From assembly GCA_938084845.1 (NCBI GenBank), contig CALKEB010000023.1, positions 1 through 64,000 on the forward strand: a stretch of DNA of 64,000 bases, given 5' to 3'. This document shows, in pieces, positions 1-9,201 of this stretch. The notes under the pieces are model-generated. The model worked only from the letters and a program-made list of their open reading frames with translations, was not told the DNA's origin and did not search any database. The first letter of the stretch is position 1. Each line of letters starts with the position of its first letter. Origin of the DNA: an uncultured Polaribacter sp. GTDB taxonomy: Bacteria; Bacteroidota; Bacteroidia; Flavobacteriales; Flavobacteriaceae. The translations under genes and the position numbers were made by a program.

Positions 1-458
1 TAGGTGTACAACGTGTTACCAAAGTAACAAAAGGTGGTAGAGCATTTGGTTTCTCTGCAATTGTTGTTGTTGGTGATGGTAATGGAGTTGTTGGACACGG
101 ATTAGGAAAATCTAAAGATGTTTCTTCTGCAATAGCAAAAGCTGTTGAAGATGCTAAGAAAAATTTAGTAAGAATACCAATTTTAGAAGGTACTTTACCT
201 CATGAACAAAAAGGAAAATTTGGTGGTGCAAAGGTATTTATCAAACCTGCTTCTCCTGGTACAGGGGTAATTGCAGGGGGTGCAGTACGTGCAGTATTAG
301 AATCTGTTGGTGTACATGATGTATTATCTAAATCTCAAGGTTCTTCTAACCCTCACAATGCAGTAAAAGCAACATTTGATGCTCTATTACAATTACGTAG
401 TGCTTCTGCAATTGCGAAACAAAGGGGAATTTCTTTAGAAAAAGTATTTAACGGATAA
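1..458 (+). CDS. rpsE: 30S ribosomal protein S5 (5' end missing)
   Basis: Partial gene: the window opens inside it, with the reading frame starting at base 3 and the stop at 456-458. The 151 visible residues begin [17 protein letters not shown] and include the C-terminal S5 fold ([29 protein letters not shown]). S5 is a small-subunit protein that binds 16S rRNA and acts in decoding fidelity and translocation. It is followed after 11 bases by rpmD and rplO, the standard spc-operon order. The N-terminal residues lie outside the window. Confidence 0.97.
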   Translation, partial: GVQRVTKVTKGGRAFGFSAIVVVGDGNGVVGHGLGKSKDVSSAIAKAVEDAKKNLVRIPILEGTLPHEQKGKFGGAKVFIKPASPGTGVIAGGAVRAVLESVGVHDVLSKSQGSSNPHNAVKATFDALLQLRSASAIAKQRGISLEKVFNG

Positions 459-469
459 ATCTAAAAGAG

Positions 470-652
470 ATGGCAAAAATTAAAGTTACACAGGTAAAAA
501 GTCAAATCGGGCGTCTAAAGAATCAAAAAAGAACTTTAGAAGCATTAGGTTTACGTAGATTAAACCAAACTGTTGAACACGAGGCAACTCCGTCAATCGT
601 TGGTATGGTAAATAAAGTTTCACATTTAGTTTCTATAGAGGAATTAAAATAA
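470..652 (+). CDS. rpmD: 50S ribosomal protein L30
   Basis: A 60-residue L30 with the family pattern [12 protein letters not shown] near the N-terminus followed by [15 protein letters not shown]30 is a small large-subunit protein. Length is normal for bacterial L30. It sits between rpsE (11 bases upstream) and rplO (10 bases downstream), the usual place in the spc operon, and is almost certainly cotranscribed with them. Identification is secure from sequence and context together. Confidence 0.97.
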   Translation: MAKIKVTQVKSQIGRLKNQKRTLEALGLRRLNQTVEHEATPSIVGMVNKVSHLVSIEELK

Positions 653-662
653 GATATTTAAA

Positions 663-1115
663 ATGAGTAGTTTACACAACTTAACACCAGCAGAAGGATC
701 TGTTAAAAAAGGGAAAAGAATCGCACGTGGTGAAGGTTCTGGTCATGGAGGAACTTCTACAAGAGGTCACAAAGGGGCAAAATCTCGTTCAGGTTATTCT
801 AGGAAAATTGGTTTTGAAGGTGGTCAGATGCCACTTCAAAGACGTGTGCCAAAATTTGGTTTCACAAACATAAACAGAAAAGAATATCAAGGTATCAACC
901 TAGACAAGTTACAGTCTTTAGTTGATGCAGGTAAAATTAAAGATACAGTTGATTTAGATATTTTAGTAGCTAATAGATTAGCAGGTAAAAACGACTTGGT
1001 AAAAATATTAGGTAATGGAGAGTTAAAAGCTAAATTAAACATAACTGTACATAAGTTTACAGCAACAGCAAAAGCAGCAATTGAAGCTGCTGGAGGTGAA
1101 GCTATTACTTTATAA
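663..1115 (+). CDS. rplO: 50S ribosomal protein L15
   Basis: A 150-residue L15: N-terminal glycine- and arginine-rich extension (GKRIARGEGSGHGGTSTRGHKGA) that threads into 23S rRNA, followed by the globular L18e/L15 domain. It assembles into the large subunit. The gene lies 10 bases after rpmD and 10 bases before secY, so it belongs to the same transcript. The preserved rplO-secY link keeps ribosome and membrane-insertion machinery together, as in most bacteria. Confidence 0.97.
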   Translation: MSSLHNLTPAEGSVKKGKRIARGEGSGHGGTSTRGHKGAKSRSGYSRKIGFEGGQMPLQRRVPKFGFTNINRKEYQGINLDKLQSLVDAGKIKDTVDLDILVANRLAGKNDLVKILGNGELKAKLNITVHKFTATAKAAIEAAGGEAITL

Positions 1116-1125
1116 GATTTTATAG

Positions 1126-2451
1126 ATGATGAATTTTATTAATAGATTAAAAGACATTTTCAGTATCGAAGAATTAAAAAATAAGATTCTTCTAACTATT
1201 GGTTTAATTGCTGTGTACCGATTTATGGCTGCTGTACCATTACCTGGTGTTGACCCGTTACAATTAGCAGCGTTAAAAGAAAGTACAGACGGTGGTCTTT
1301 TAGGTTTATTGAATGCTTTTACAGGAGGGGCTTTTGCTAGGGCGTCAGTTATGGCACTTGGTATTATGCCTTATATTTCTGCTTCTATTGTAGTTCAGTT
1401 AATGGGAATTGCGGTTCCTTATTTACAAAAACTACAAAAAGACGGAGAAAGTGGACGTAAAAAAATAACACAAATTACAAGATGGTTAACAATAGCGATT
1501 ACTTTGGTACAAGCACCAACATATATTACTGCTATTAAAACTCAATTTGGTTTAGGACCAGAAGCTTTCTTAGTAAGTGGTGCAACCTTTTGGGTTTCAT
1601 CAATCATTATTTTAACTGCAGGAACAATTTTTGCCATGTGGTTGGGAGAGCGTATCACTGATAAAGGTGTTGGTAATGGAATTTCATTATTAATTACTGT
1701 TGGTATTATTGCGAATTTTCCTGCTGCTTTCTTACAAGAATTTGTTTCTAAAACTAATAATGCAGGAGCTGGTGGTGCAATGATGATCTTAATTGAAGTT
1801 ATTGTTTGGTTTGTAGTTATTTTATTATCTGTTCTTTTAGTTACTGCTGTTAGAAAAATTGCAGTTCAGTACGCTAGAAGAACTGTTGCAGGAAACACAC
1901 AAAACGTTGCAGGAAGTAGAGATTATATTCCATTAAAACTTAATGCAGCTGGTGTTATGCCAATTATATTTGCACAAGCAATTATGTTTGTACCAATGGC
2001 TTTGGCACAAAGGTTTCCATTTATGGCAAGTTTACAAGACATTAACGGTTTTGGTTATAATGTGATATTTGCATTGCTAATTATTATTTTTAGTTTCTTT
2101 TATACTGCCATTACGATACCTACCAATAAAATGGCCGAGGATTTAAAGAGAAGTGGTGGTTTTATACCTGGAATTAGACCAGGTAAAGATACTGCAGAGC
2201 GTTTAGACGCTGTATTGTCTAGAATTACTTTTCCAGGTTCTTTATTTTTAGCAGCATTATCAATTTTACCTGCAATTGTGGTTCAATTTGGTGTGCAACA
2301 AAGCTGGGCAATGTTTTATGGTGGTACATCATTAATCATTATGGTTGGTGTTGCGATAGATACATTACAACAAATAAATTCCTACTTATTAAACCGTCAT
2401 TATGATGGCTTAATGAAAACAGGAAATAGCAATAGAAAAACGAATAAATAG
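1126..2451 (+). CDS. secY: Protein translocase subunit SecY
   Basis: A 441-residue SecY, the channel-forming subunit of the Sec translocase in the inner membrane. Ten hydrophobic segments are visible, with characteristic family blocks near the N-terminus ([16 protein letters not shown], here [13 protein letters not shown]), the plug region ([24 protein letters not shown]) and the cytoplasmic loop rich in KR ([17 protein letters not shown]). Two consecutive ATG codons begin the frame (1126 and 1129); either could start the protein. infA follows after a single base, indicating translational coupling. Confidence 0.97.
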   Translation: MMNFINRLKDIFSIEELKNKILLTIGLIAVYRFMAAVPLPGVDPLQLAALKESTDGGLLGLLNAFTGGAFARASVMALGIMPYISASIVVQLMGIAVPYLQKLQKDGESGRKKITQITRWLTIAITLVQAPTYITAIKTQFGLGPEAFLVSGATFWVSSIIILTAGTIFAMWLGERITDKGVGNGISLLITVGIIANFPAAFLQEFVSKTNNAGAGGAMMILIEVIVWFVVILLSVLLVTAVRKIAVQYARRTVAGNTQNVAGSRDYIPLKLNAAGVMPIIFAQAIMFVPMALAQRFPFMASLQDINGFGYNVIFALLIIIFSFFYTAITIPTNKMAEDLKRSGGFIPGIRPGKDTAERLDAVLSRITFPGSLFLAALSILPAIVVQFGVQQSWAMFYGGTSLIIMVGVAIDTLQQINSYLLNRHYDGLMKTGNSNRKTNK

Positions 2452-2452
2452 T

Positions 2453-2668
2453 ATGGCTAAACAATCAGCAATTCAACAAGATGGGACAATTACAGAAGCA
2501 TTATCAAATGCAATGTTTCGTGTAGAATTAGAAAATGGTCATATTGTTACCGCTCATATTTCTGGTAAAATGCGTATGCATTATATTAAACTTTTACCTG
2601 GAGACAAGGTAAAATTAGAAATGAGTCCATACGATTTAACAAAAGCAAGAATTACTTACAGATACTAA
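2453..2668 (+). CDS. infA: Translation initiation factor IF-1
   Basis: A 71-residue single OB-fold protein with the IF-1 signature: [21 protein letters not shown], then [20 protein letters not shown] and a C-terminal [16 protein letters not shown]-1 occupies the ribosomal A site during initiation and assists IF-2 and IF-3. Length is exactly that expected. Its ATG begins one base after the secY stop and rpmJ begins 11 bases downstream, so it is an internal gene of the ribosomal operon. Confidence 0.97.
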   Translation: MAKQSAIQQDGTITEALSNAMFRVELENGHIVTAHISGKMRMHYIKLLPGDKVKLEMSPYDLTKARITYRY

Positions 2669-2679
2669 AAACAAAATAG

Positions 2680-2796
2680 ATGAAAGTTAGAGCATCAGTA
2701 AAAAAGAGAAGTGCCGACTGCAAAATAGTTCGCAGAAAAGGTAGATTATACGTGATTAATAAACAAAATCCTAGATTTAAACAAAGACAAGGATAA
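2680..2796 (+). CDS. rpmJ: 50S ribosomal protein L36 (zinc-free type)
   Basis: A 38-codon gene between infA and rpsM. The product begins [15 protein letters not shown] and ends NPRFKQRQG, which is the L36 pattern. Ordinary zinc-binding L36 has three cysteines and a histidine; here only one of the cysteines (Cys14) remains, the other ligand positions being non-cysteine and the histidine replaced by Phe/Arg context. This is therefore the C-minus, zinc-independent form. L36 binds 23S rRNA late in large-subunit assembly. The 98-base spacer that follows contains an inverted repeat. Confidence 0.95.
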   Translation: MKVRASVKKRSADCKIVRRKGRLYVINKQNPRFKQRQG

Positions 2797-2820
2797 AGTA
2801 ATATAATTTTTAGACGCTAG

Positions 2821-2842
2821 TTGTTAGTTTTTCTACTAACAA
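2821..2842 (+). promoter_or_regulatory. Hairpin in rpmJ-rpsM spacer
   Basis: TTGTTAG at 2821-2827 pairs with CTAACAA at 2836-2842, a 7-bp stem with an 8-base loop, in the 98-base spacer before rpsM. No T-run follows the stem, so it is not an ordinary terminator. It could be an RNA control or processing site for the distal (alpha-operon-like) genes. This is seen directly as a repeat; the function is inferred. Confidence 0.35.
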
Positions 2843-2894
2843 ACTATAATTGTTAACCTAGTGTATAAAAATGAACTACTAATAACTAATTAAT

Positions 2895-3260
2895 ATGGCA
2901 AGAATAGCAGGTATTGATATTCCAAAGAATAAAAGAGGAGTTATTGCTTTAACTTACATCTTTGGTATAGGAAACAGCAGAGCTAAAAAAGTTTTAGCAG
3001 AAGCAAAAGTTGACGAAAGTATTAAAGTTCAAGATTGGACTGATGATCAAATCGCAGCAATTAGAGAACAAGTTGGATCTTTCACTATTGAAGGTGAGTT
3101 ACGTTCAGAAGTTCAAATAAACATCAAACGTTTGATGGATATTGGTTGTCAGCGAGGAATTCGTCATAGATTAGGTCTCCCTTTAAGAGGGCAAAGAACA
3201 AAAAACAATTCTCGTACAAGAAAAGGTAAGAGAAAAACAGTAGCTAACAAGAAAAAATAA
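2895..3260 (+). CDS. rpsM: 30S ribosomal protein S13
   Basis: A 121-residue S13 with the family opening [26 protein letters not shown] (shown in part: [12 protein letters not shown]), a helix-two-turn-helix region, and the basic C-terminal tail ([21 protein letters not shown]) that contacts the P-site tRNA and 16S rRNA. It starts the alpha-operon part of the cluster: rpsM, rpsK, rpsD, rpoA, rplQ. An 88-base spacer with a small hairpin separates it from rpsK. Confidence 0.97.
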   Translation: MARIAGIDIPKNKRGVIALTYIFGIGNSRAKKVLAEAKVDESIKVQDWTDDQIAAIREQVGSFTIEGELRSEVQINIKRLMDIGCQRGIRHRLGLPLRGQRTKNNSRTRKGKRKTVANKKK

Positions 3261-3297
3261 GTTAGTGATTAACCGTGTTGTTAACTATTAGTGTGCC

Positions 3298-3311
3298 GTA
3301 TATTCGTATAC
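3298..3311 (+). promoter_or_regulatory. TTCG-loop hairpin in rpsM-rpsK spacer
   Basis: GTATA (3298-3302) and TATAC (3307-3311) flank a TTCG tetraloop. UUCG loops are unusually stable in RNA, though the 5-bp stem here is AU-rich and the loop is not closed by the optimal C-G pair. No T-run follows. It lies 37 bases upstream of rpsK. It may be a small structural element in the messenger; function is unknown. Confidence 0.3.
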
Positions 3312-3348
3312 ACTTTACTAAAAAGTAACAACAGAACATTAAATAAAT

Positions 3349-3732
3349 ATGGCAAAAGCAAGTTCTAAAAAACGTAAAGTTATTATTGATGCAATTGGTG
3401 AAGCTCACATAAGTGCTTCCTTCAATAATATTATTATTTCTTTAACAAATAAGAAAGGAGATGTTATTTCATGGTCATCTGCTGGAAAAATGGGTTTTAG
3501 AGGTTCTAAAAAAAATACACCTTATGCAGCGCAATTAGCTGCGGAAGATTGCGCTAACGTAGCAAAAGAAGCAGGTTTACGTAAAGTAAAAGTATATGTT
3601 AAAGGACCAGGTAATGGTAGAGAATCTGCTATTAGATCGCTCCATAATGCAGGTATTGAAGTTTCAGAAATTATTGATGTAACTCCAATTCCTCATAACG
3701 GATGTCGTCCACCAAAAAGAAGAAGAGTATAA
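3349..3732 (+). CDS. rpsK: 30S ribosomal protein S11
   Basis: A 127-residue S11, recognisable by [27 protein letters not shown] and the near-invariant C-terminal region [18 protein letters not shown]11 sits on the platform of the small subunit near the mRNA exit channel. Length is normal. It lies between rpsM and rpsD in the usual alpha-operon order. The 118-base spacer behind it contains a bulged stem just before rpsD. Confidence 0.97.
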   Translation: MAKASSKKRKVIIDAIGEAHISASFNNIIISLTNKKGDVISWSSAGKMGFRGSKKNTPYAAQLAAEDCANVAKEAGLRKVKVYVKGPGNGRESAIRSLHNAGIEVSEIIDVTPIPHNGCRPPKRRRV

Positions 3733-3785
3733 ACACTTTTTATTTAGGCGTTTTTACGAAAGAAATTATAAATTATATTTTAACC

Positions 3786-3836
3786 GATTAGGATTCAGAT
3801 TTTCGAAGGATAAGCCTTAATTCATTATCCCTAATC
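3786..3836 (+). promoter_or_regulatory. Candidate S4 autoregulatory leader upstream of rpsD
   Basis: GATTAGG at 3786-3792 pairs with CCTAATC at 3830-3836, and GATAA at 3809-3813 pairs with TTATC at 3825-3829. The 3' arm is contiguous, so this is a 12-bp stem interrupted on the 5' side by a 16-base bulge (3793-3808), closed by an 11-base loop. It ends 14 bases before the rpsD start codon. S4 is the established mRNA-binding autoregulator of its own operon in E. coli and B. subtilis, so an S4 binding site is a reasonable inference. No T-run follows, so it is not an intrinsic terminator. Confidence 0.45.
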
Positions 3837-3850
3837 ATAACACAAAAGAA

Positions 3851-4456
3851 ATGGCAAGATATACAGGACCAAAAACTAAAATAGCTCGTAAATTTGGCGA
3901 AGCTATTTTTGGAGAAGATAAAAACTTCGAAAAAAGAAATTTTCCACCAGGACAGCATGGAAATGCAAGAAGAAGAGGAAAGAAATCTGAATATGCTACT
4001 CAATTAATGGAGAAGCAGAAAGCAAAATATACTTACGGTATTTTAGAGCGTCAATTTAGTAATTTATTCAAAAAAGCTTCTGCCTCTCAAGGAATTACAG
4101 GTGAAATTTTATTACAACTTTGTGAGTCTCGTTTAGACAATGTAGTCTATAGAATGGGTGTTTCTAACTCAAGAAGTGGTGCACGTCAATTAGTATCACA
4201 TAGACACATTACTGTTAATGGAGAAATCGTTAATATACCTTCTTATAGTTTAAAAGAAGGAGATGTTGTAGCAGTAAGAGAAAAATCTAAATCTTTAGTA
4301 GCGATAGAAGATGCATTAGCTTCAAACAATAATGTATTTGAGTGGTTAACTTGGAATAACGATACAAAATCTGGAACTTTTGTTAAGGTACCAGAAAGAT
4401 TACAAATACCAGAGAATATAAAAGAGCAATTAATCGTAGAATTATATTCTAAATAA
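3851..4456 (+). CDS. rpsD: 30S ribosomal protein S4
   Basis: A 201-residue S4 (opening [21 protein letters not shown]) with the N-terminal rRNA-binding region and a C-terminal S4 RNA-binding domain around residues 94-155 ([30 protein letters not shown] in part). It lacks the N-terminal four-cysteine zinc cluster of some S4 proteins. S4 nucleates 16S rRNA folding and in other bacteria represses its own mRNA. A bulged stem lies immediately upstream, and rpoA follows after 94 bases. Confidence 0.97.
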   Translation: MARYTGPKTKIARKFGEAIFGEDKNFEKRNFPPGQHGNARRRGKKSEYATQLMEKQKAKYTYGILERQFSNLFKKASASQGITGEILLQLCESRLDNVVYRMGVSNSRSGARQLVSHRHITVNGEIVNIPSYSLKEGDVVAVREKSKSLVAIEDALASNNNVFEWLTWNNDTKSGTFVKVPERLQIPENIKEQLIVELYSK

Positions 4457-4486
4457 TAAATTAATCATATTGGTATTTAGCCAAAG

Positions 4487-4517
4487 GGTTTCTAAGTATT
4501 TCTTCAAACTTAAAACC
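4487..4517 (+). promoter_or_regulatory. Hairpin in rpsD-rpoA spacer
   Basis: GGTTT-c-TAAG (4487-4496) pairs with CTTAAAACC (4509-4517) to give nine base pairs with one bulged C and a 12-base loop. It is followed by CGCG and A-rich sequence rather than a T-run, so it does not look like an intrinsic terminator. It is one of a series of inverted repeats in the spacers of this ribosomal cluster. Confidence 0.35.
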
Positions 4518-4550
4518 GCGCAACTAAATAACAATTAAAAAGAAGAACAT

Positions 4551-5543
4551 ATGGCAATTTTAAATTTTCAGAAACCAGAAAAAGTAATTATGATTGAATC
4601 TACAGATTTTACAGGTAGATTCGAGTTTAGACCCTTAGAACCTGGTTTCGGTTTAACTGTAGGAAACGCACTAAGAAGAGTATTGTTATCTTCATTAGAA
4701 GGTTTTGCAATCACGTCTTTGAGAATTGATGGTGTAGAGCACGAATTTTCAACAGTTCCAGGGATCGTAGAAGATGTTACAGAAATTATATTAAATTTAA
4801 AACAAGTACGTTTTAAAAAGCAAATAGATGAAACTGATAGAGAAACTGTTTCTGTTTCTGTGTCAGGTCAAGATCAATTTACTGCTGGAGATTTACAGAA
4901 ATTTATTTCAGGATTTCAAGTTTTAAACCCAGATTTAGTAATTTGTAATATGGATAAATCTGTAAAATTAAATGCAGAGATCACGATTGAAAAAGGTAGA
5001 GGATTTGTACCTGCAGAAGAAAACAAAAAAGCTTCTGCTCCAATAGGAACAATTTTTACAGATTCTATTTACACTCCAATAAAGAATGTTAAATATGCAA
5101 TTGAGAACTTTCGTGTAGAGCAAAAGACAGATTATGAAAAATTAGTTTTCGATATAGATACTGATGGATCAATCAATCCCAAAGATGCTTTAACAGAAGC
5201 TGCAAAAATTTTAATTCACCACTTTATGTTATTCTCTGATGAGCGTATCACTTTAGAGGCTGATGAAATTGCACAGACTGAAACATATGATGAAGAATCA
5301 TTACACATGCGACAGTTACTAAAAACTAGATTAATAGACATGGATTTATCTGTAAGAGCTTTAAACTGTTTAAAAGCTGCAGAAGTAGATACATTAGGAG
5401 ATTTAGTTTCTTTTAATAAGAGTGATTTAATGAAGTTTAGAAACTTTGGAAAAAAATCATTAACAGAACTAGAAGAATTAGTTATTGTTAAAGGTTTAAG
5501 TTTTGGAATGGATTTAACAAAATATAAATTAGATAGAGATTAA
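4551..5543 (+). CDS. rpoA: DNA-directed RNA polymerase subunit alpha
   Basis: A 330-residue alpha subunit. The N-terminal domain (about 1-235) carries the dimerisation blocks [20 protein letters not shown] and [12 protein letters not shown]; the C-terminal DNA-binding domain (about 250-325) has [30 protein letters not shown] in part. It scaffolds core polymerase assembly and contacts upstream promoter DNA and activators. Position between rpsD and rplQ is the conserved alpha-operon arrangement. No truncation or unusual residue is apparent. Confidence 0.97.
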   Translation: MAILNFQKPEKVIMIESTDFTGRFEFRPLEPGFGLTVGNALRRVLLSSLEGFAITSLRIDGVEHEFSTVPGIVEDVTEIILNLKQVRFKKQIDETDRETVSVSVSGQDQFTAGDLQKFISGFQVLNPDLVICNMDKSVKLNAEITIEKGRGFVPAEENKKASAPIGTIFTDSIYTPIKNVKYAIENFRVEQKTDYEKLVFDIDTDGSINPKDALTEAAKILIHHFMLFSDERITLEADEIAQTETYDEESLHMRQLLKTRLIDMDLSVRALNCLKAAEVDTLGDLVSFNKSDLMKFRNFGKKSLTELEELVIVKGLSFGMDLTKYKLDRD

Positions 5544-5544
5544 C

Positions 5545-5588
5545 CTTTCATAGTTTGCTCCTCAAAATGGGTAGATGCAAGATGAAAG
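5545..5588 (+). promoter_or_regulatory. Inverted repeat in rpoA-rplQ spacer
   Basis: CTTTCAT (5545-5551) pairs with ATGAAAG (5582-5588), with an inner TTGC (5555-5558) / GCAA (5577-5580) pair, spanning almost the whole 59-base spacer and ending 14 bases before the rplQ start. There is no following T-run. Function unknown; possibly an RNA processing or protein-binding site. Confidence 0.35.
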
Positions 5589-5602
5589 AATAAACAAAGG
5601 TC

Positions 5603-6085
5603 ATGAGACACGGAAAAAAACACAATCATTTAGGTAGAAAGACAGCGCATAGAAAAGCGATGTTAGCAAATATGGCTTGTTCATTAATTGAGCACAAACG
5701 TATTAATACTACAGTAGCAAAAGCAAAAGCATTAAGAGTTTTTGTAGAGCCATTAATTACCAAGTCAAAATCAGATACAACTCATAACAGACGTATTGTA
5801 TTCTCTTATTTACGTGATAAATTTGCAGTTACTGAACTTTTTAGAGAAATTTCTGTAAAAGTAGCAGATAGACCAGGTGGTTATATTAGAATTATAAAAC
5901 TAGGAAACAGACAAGGAGATAACGCTCCAATGGCAATGGTAGAACTAGTTGATTATAATGAATTATATAATCCTAAAGGTGCAAAAGCTAAGAAATCTAC
6001 TCGTAGAAGTAGAAGAGGAGGTTCTAAGAAAGCTGAAACTGCGCAAGTAGAAAATACTTCAACTGAAGAGAAATCAGAGGAATAA
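5603..6085 (+). CDS. rplQ: 50S ribosomal protein L17
   Basis: The first 120 or so residues are a standard L17 ([20 protein letters not shown], then [18 protein letters not shown] and [25 protein letters not shown]). The remaining 40 residues form a low-complexity basic then acidic tail ([15 protein letters not shown] ... TEEKSEE), a C-terminal extension that is common in Bacteroidetes L17. It is the last gene of the ribosomal cluster, followed by a strong terminator at 6111. Confidence 0.97.
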   Translation: MRHGKKHNHLGRKTAHRKAMLANMACSLIEHKRINTTVAKAKALRVFVEPLITKSKSDTTHNRRIVFSYLRDKFAVTELFREISVKVADRPGGYIRIIKLGNRQGDNAPMAMVELVDYNELYNPKGAKAKKSTRRSRRGGSKKAETAQVENTSTEEKSEE

Positions 6086-6110
6086 AAAATGAAGATTTTT
6101 TAAAATATAT

Positions 6111-6144
6111 AAAGGGATAATCGTTTACGTTTATCCCTTTTTTT
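6111..6144 (+). terminator. Terminator of the ribosomal protein operon
   Basis: AAAGGGATAA (6111-6120) pairs with TTATCCCTTT (6131-6140); a 10-base loop separates the arms and seven T's in a row run to 6144. A clear rho-independent terminator 26 bases after the rplQ stop, ending the spc/alpha supercluster. Confidence 0.92.
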
Positions 6145-6191
6145 GTAAATAAAAAGTAATAACTCTTTTAGCTAAAAATAAGCTTATATCT

Positions 6192-6199
6192 TATTTTTG
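6192..6199 (+). promoter_or_regulatory. Possible carA promoter (-7 element)
   Basis: TATTTTTG matches the Bacteroidetes -7 consensus TAnnTTTG and lies 41 bases before the carA start, downstream of the ribosomal terminator. I see no TTG at the expected distance upstream and no following C, so support is modest. Confidence 0.4.
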
Positions 6200-6240
6200 T
6201 AAAACTTTTTCTGTATAACAGAAATTAAACAGAATTAAAA

Positions 6241-7359
6241 ATGAAATATCAACAAAGAAAAAAAGCATTAGTATTATTAGCAGATGGCACTATATTTTAT
6301 GGAAAGTCTGTAGGAATAGAAGGTTCAGCAACTGGTGAAATTTGTTTTAATACGGGAATGACAGGCTATCAAGAAATTTTTACAGATCCATCTTACTTTG
6401 GTCAGCTAATGGTAACTACCAATGCTCACATTGGAAATTATGGAGTGAATGATAACGAAGTAGAATCTGATTCAATTAAAATATCTGGTTTAATTTGTAG
6501 AAACTTTAGTTTTACACATTCTAGAGTAGATTCTAATGGCAATTTATTAGACTGGTTTAAAAAACATAAGCTTGTGGCTATTTCTGATGTTGATACGAGA
6601 GCACTTGTTTCTTACATTAGAGATAATGGAGCAATGAACGCTATAATATCTACGGATGTTGAAAATATTGAAGGACTTAAAAAGCAACTAGCAGCTGTAC
6701 CAAGTATGGAAGGTTTAGAGTTAGCTTCTAAAGTCTCTACTAAAGAACCTTACTATATTGGTGAAGAAGATGCACCTATAAAAATATCAGCATTAGACAT
6801 TGGTATCAAAAAGAATATATTAAGAAACTTAGCAAAAAGAGGATCATATATAAAAGTATTTCCATACGATTCTAAATTTGAAGATTTAGAAAGTTTTAAT
6901 CCTGATGGTTATTTTATTTCTAACGGACCTGGAGATCCAGAGCCTTTAAAAGATGCAATTGAAGTAGCTAAAGAGATTGTTAAAAGAGATTTACCTCTTT
7001 TTGGTATTTGTTTAGGTCATCAAGTTATTGCATTAGCAAACGGAATTTCTACTTACAAAATGCATAATGGTCACAGAGGAATTAATCATCCTATTAAAAA
7101 TCTTTTAACGGGTAAAGGAGAAATTACTTCTCAAAATCATGGTTTTGCAATTAACAGAGAAGAAGCAGAAGCGAATCCTAATGTAGAAATTACTCACCTG
7201 CATTTAAATGATCACACAGTAGCAGGAATTCGGTTAAAAGATAAAAGTGTTTTTTCTGTTCAATACCACCCAGAGGCTAGTCCTGGACCAAATGACTCTG
7301 TTTATTTATTTGATCAATTTATAGCAAATATAAAAACATTTAAAAACAGTTTGTCTTAG
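6241..7359 (+). CDS. carA: Carbamoyl-phosphate synthase small (glutaminase) subunit
   Basis: A 372-residue CarA. It hydrolyses glutamine and channels ammonia to the large subunit CarB for carbamoyl phosphate synthesis, feeding pyrimidine and arginine synthesis. The N-terminal domain has LADGTIFYGKSVG and NTGMTGYQEIFTDPSY; the C-terminal class I amidotransferase has the nucleophile Cys257 in FGICLGHQ and the His343/Glu345 pair in YHPEASPGP. carB is not adjacent; an enolase gene follows instead. Length and motifs are complete. Confidence 0.96.
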   Translation: MKYQQRKKALVLLADGTIFYGKSVGIEGSATGEICFNTGMTGYQEIFTDPSYFGQLMVTTNAHIGNYGVNDNEVESDSIKISGLICRNFSFTHSRVDSNGNLLDWFKKHKLVAISDVDTRALVSYIRDNGAMNAIISTDVENIEGLKKQLAAVPSMEGLELASKVSTKEPYYIGEEDAPIKISALDIGIKKNILRNLAKRGSYIKVFPYDSKFEDLESFNPDGYFISNGPGDPEPLKDAIEVAKEIVKRDLPLFGICLGHQVIALANGISTYKMHNGHRGINHPIKNLLTGKGEITSQNHGFAINREEAEANPNVEITHLHLNDHTVAGIRLKDKSVFSVQYHPEASPGPNDSVYLFDQFIANIKTFKNSLS

Positions 7360-7479
7360 TTATTTTGTTGTTTATATACTTATTTATGCTGTTTATTTAT
7401 TTTACTGTGTTTAATTAATAATAATATTTAAATTAGTAACGTGATTTAATTATCACATTTCTTTTTCATAGCAATTTTT

Positions 7480-7510
7480 CCCACTTAATTTTTTTAAGTG
7501 GGTTTTTTTT
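7480..7510 (+). terminator. Terminator downstream of carA
   Basis: CCCACTTAA (7480-7488) and TTAAGTGGG (7494-7502) form a 9-bp stem with a five-T loop, followed by eight T's (7503-7510). It lies about 120 bases after carA and before eno. A smaller inverted repeat (GTGAT / ATCAC, 7441-7456) precedes it. Confidence 0.9.
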
Positions 7511-7617
7511 ATTCAAAAAATTTAGCAAACGTTTTCGTAAATTTAGTAGGGCTTACCCTTTTTTTTTTCTTATAATTTGTAATTTAGCTCTACATAAACT
7601 AAGCTCATAATACATGA

Positions 7618-8922
<1,305 letters not shown>

Positions 8923-8950
8923 AAAATTTTAAACACATATATTTTAATTT

Positions 8951-8989
8951 AATCCTTTAGTTCATTTAATGTTCTAGAGGATTTTTTTG
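8951..8989 (+). terminator. Terminator of eno
   Basis: AATCCTTTAG (8951-8960) pairs with CTAGAGGATT (8974-8983; one internal mismatch), followed by a T-run to about 8987. It sits 28 bases after the enolase stop. Confidence 0.85.
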
Positions 8990-9159
8990 TAAACAAATTT
9001 TTTTGTGTTTATACATAGTCTTTTATTGAGTAATTCTTATTTTTAACAAGCTATTTTAATGAATTAATTATAAAAATATTAAATTAATAAAAAGAAAAAT
9101 AACTAATAATTATAAACTAGGATAAAGAAAAATCACTTTAAATTTTGACTTTAAATAGC

Positions 9160-9167
9160 TATATTTG
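9160..9167 (+). promoter_or_regulatory. gltA promoter (-7 element)
   Basis: TATATTTG followed by CAT matches the Bacteroidetes TAnnTTTGC form, 34 bases before the gltA start codon. A TTTG at 9144-9147 is only 12 bases upstream, too close to be the partner -33 box, so only the -7 element is claimed. Confidence 0.6.
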
Positions 9168-9201
9168 CATACTTTCAATACCAAAAAAATTATAGTAAAA
9201 T

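Noticed and set aside
7441..7456. GTGAT/ATCAC repeat after carA as a second terminator
   Set aside because: Only five base pairs and no T-run; the real terminator is at 7480-7510.
9143..9167. Sigma-70 style TTGAC plus TATATT promoter for gltA
   Set aside because: The two boxes are about 12 bases apart, far from 17, so only the Bacteroidetes -7 element is kept.
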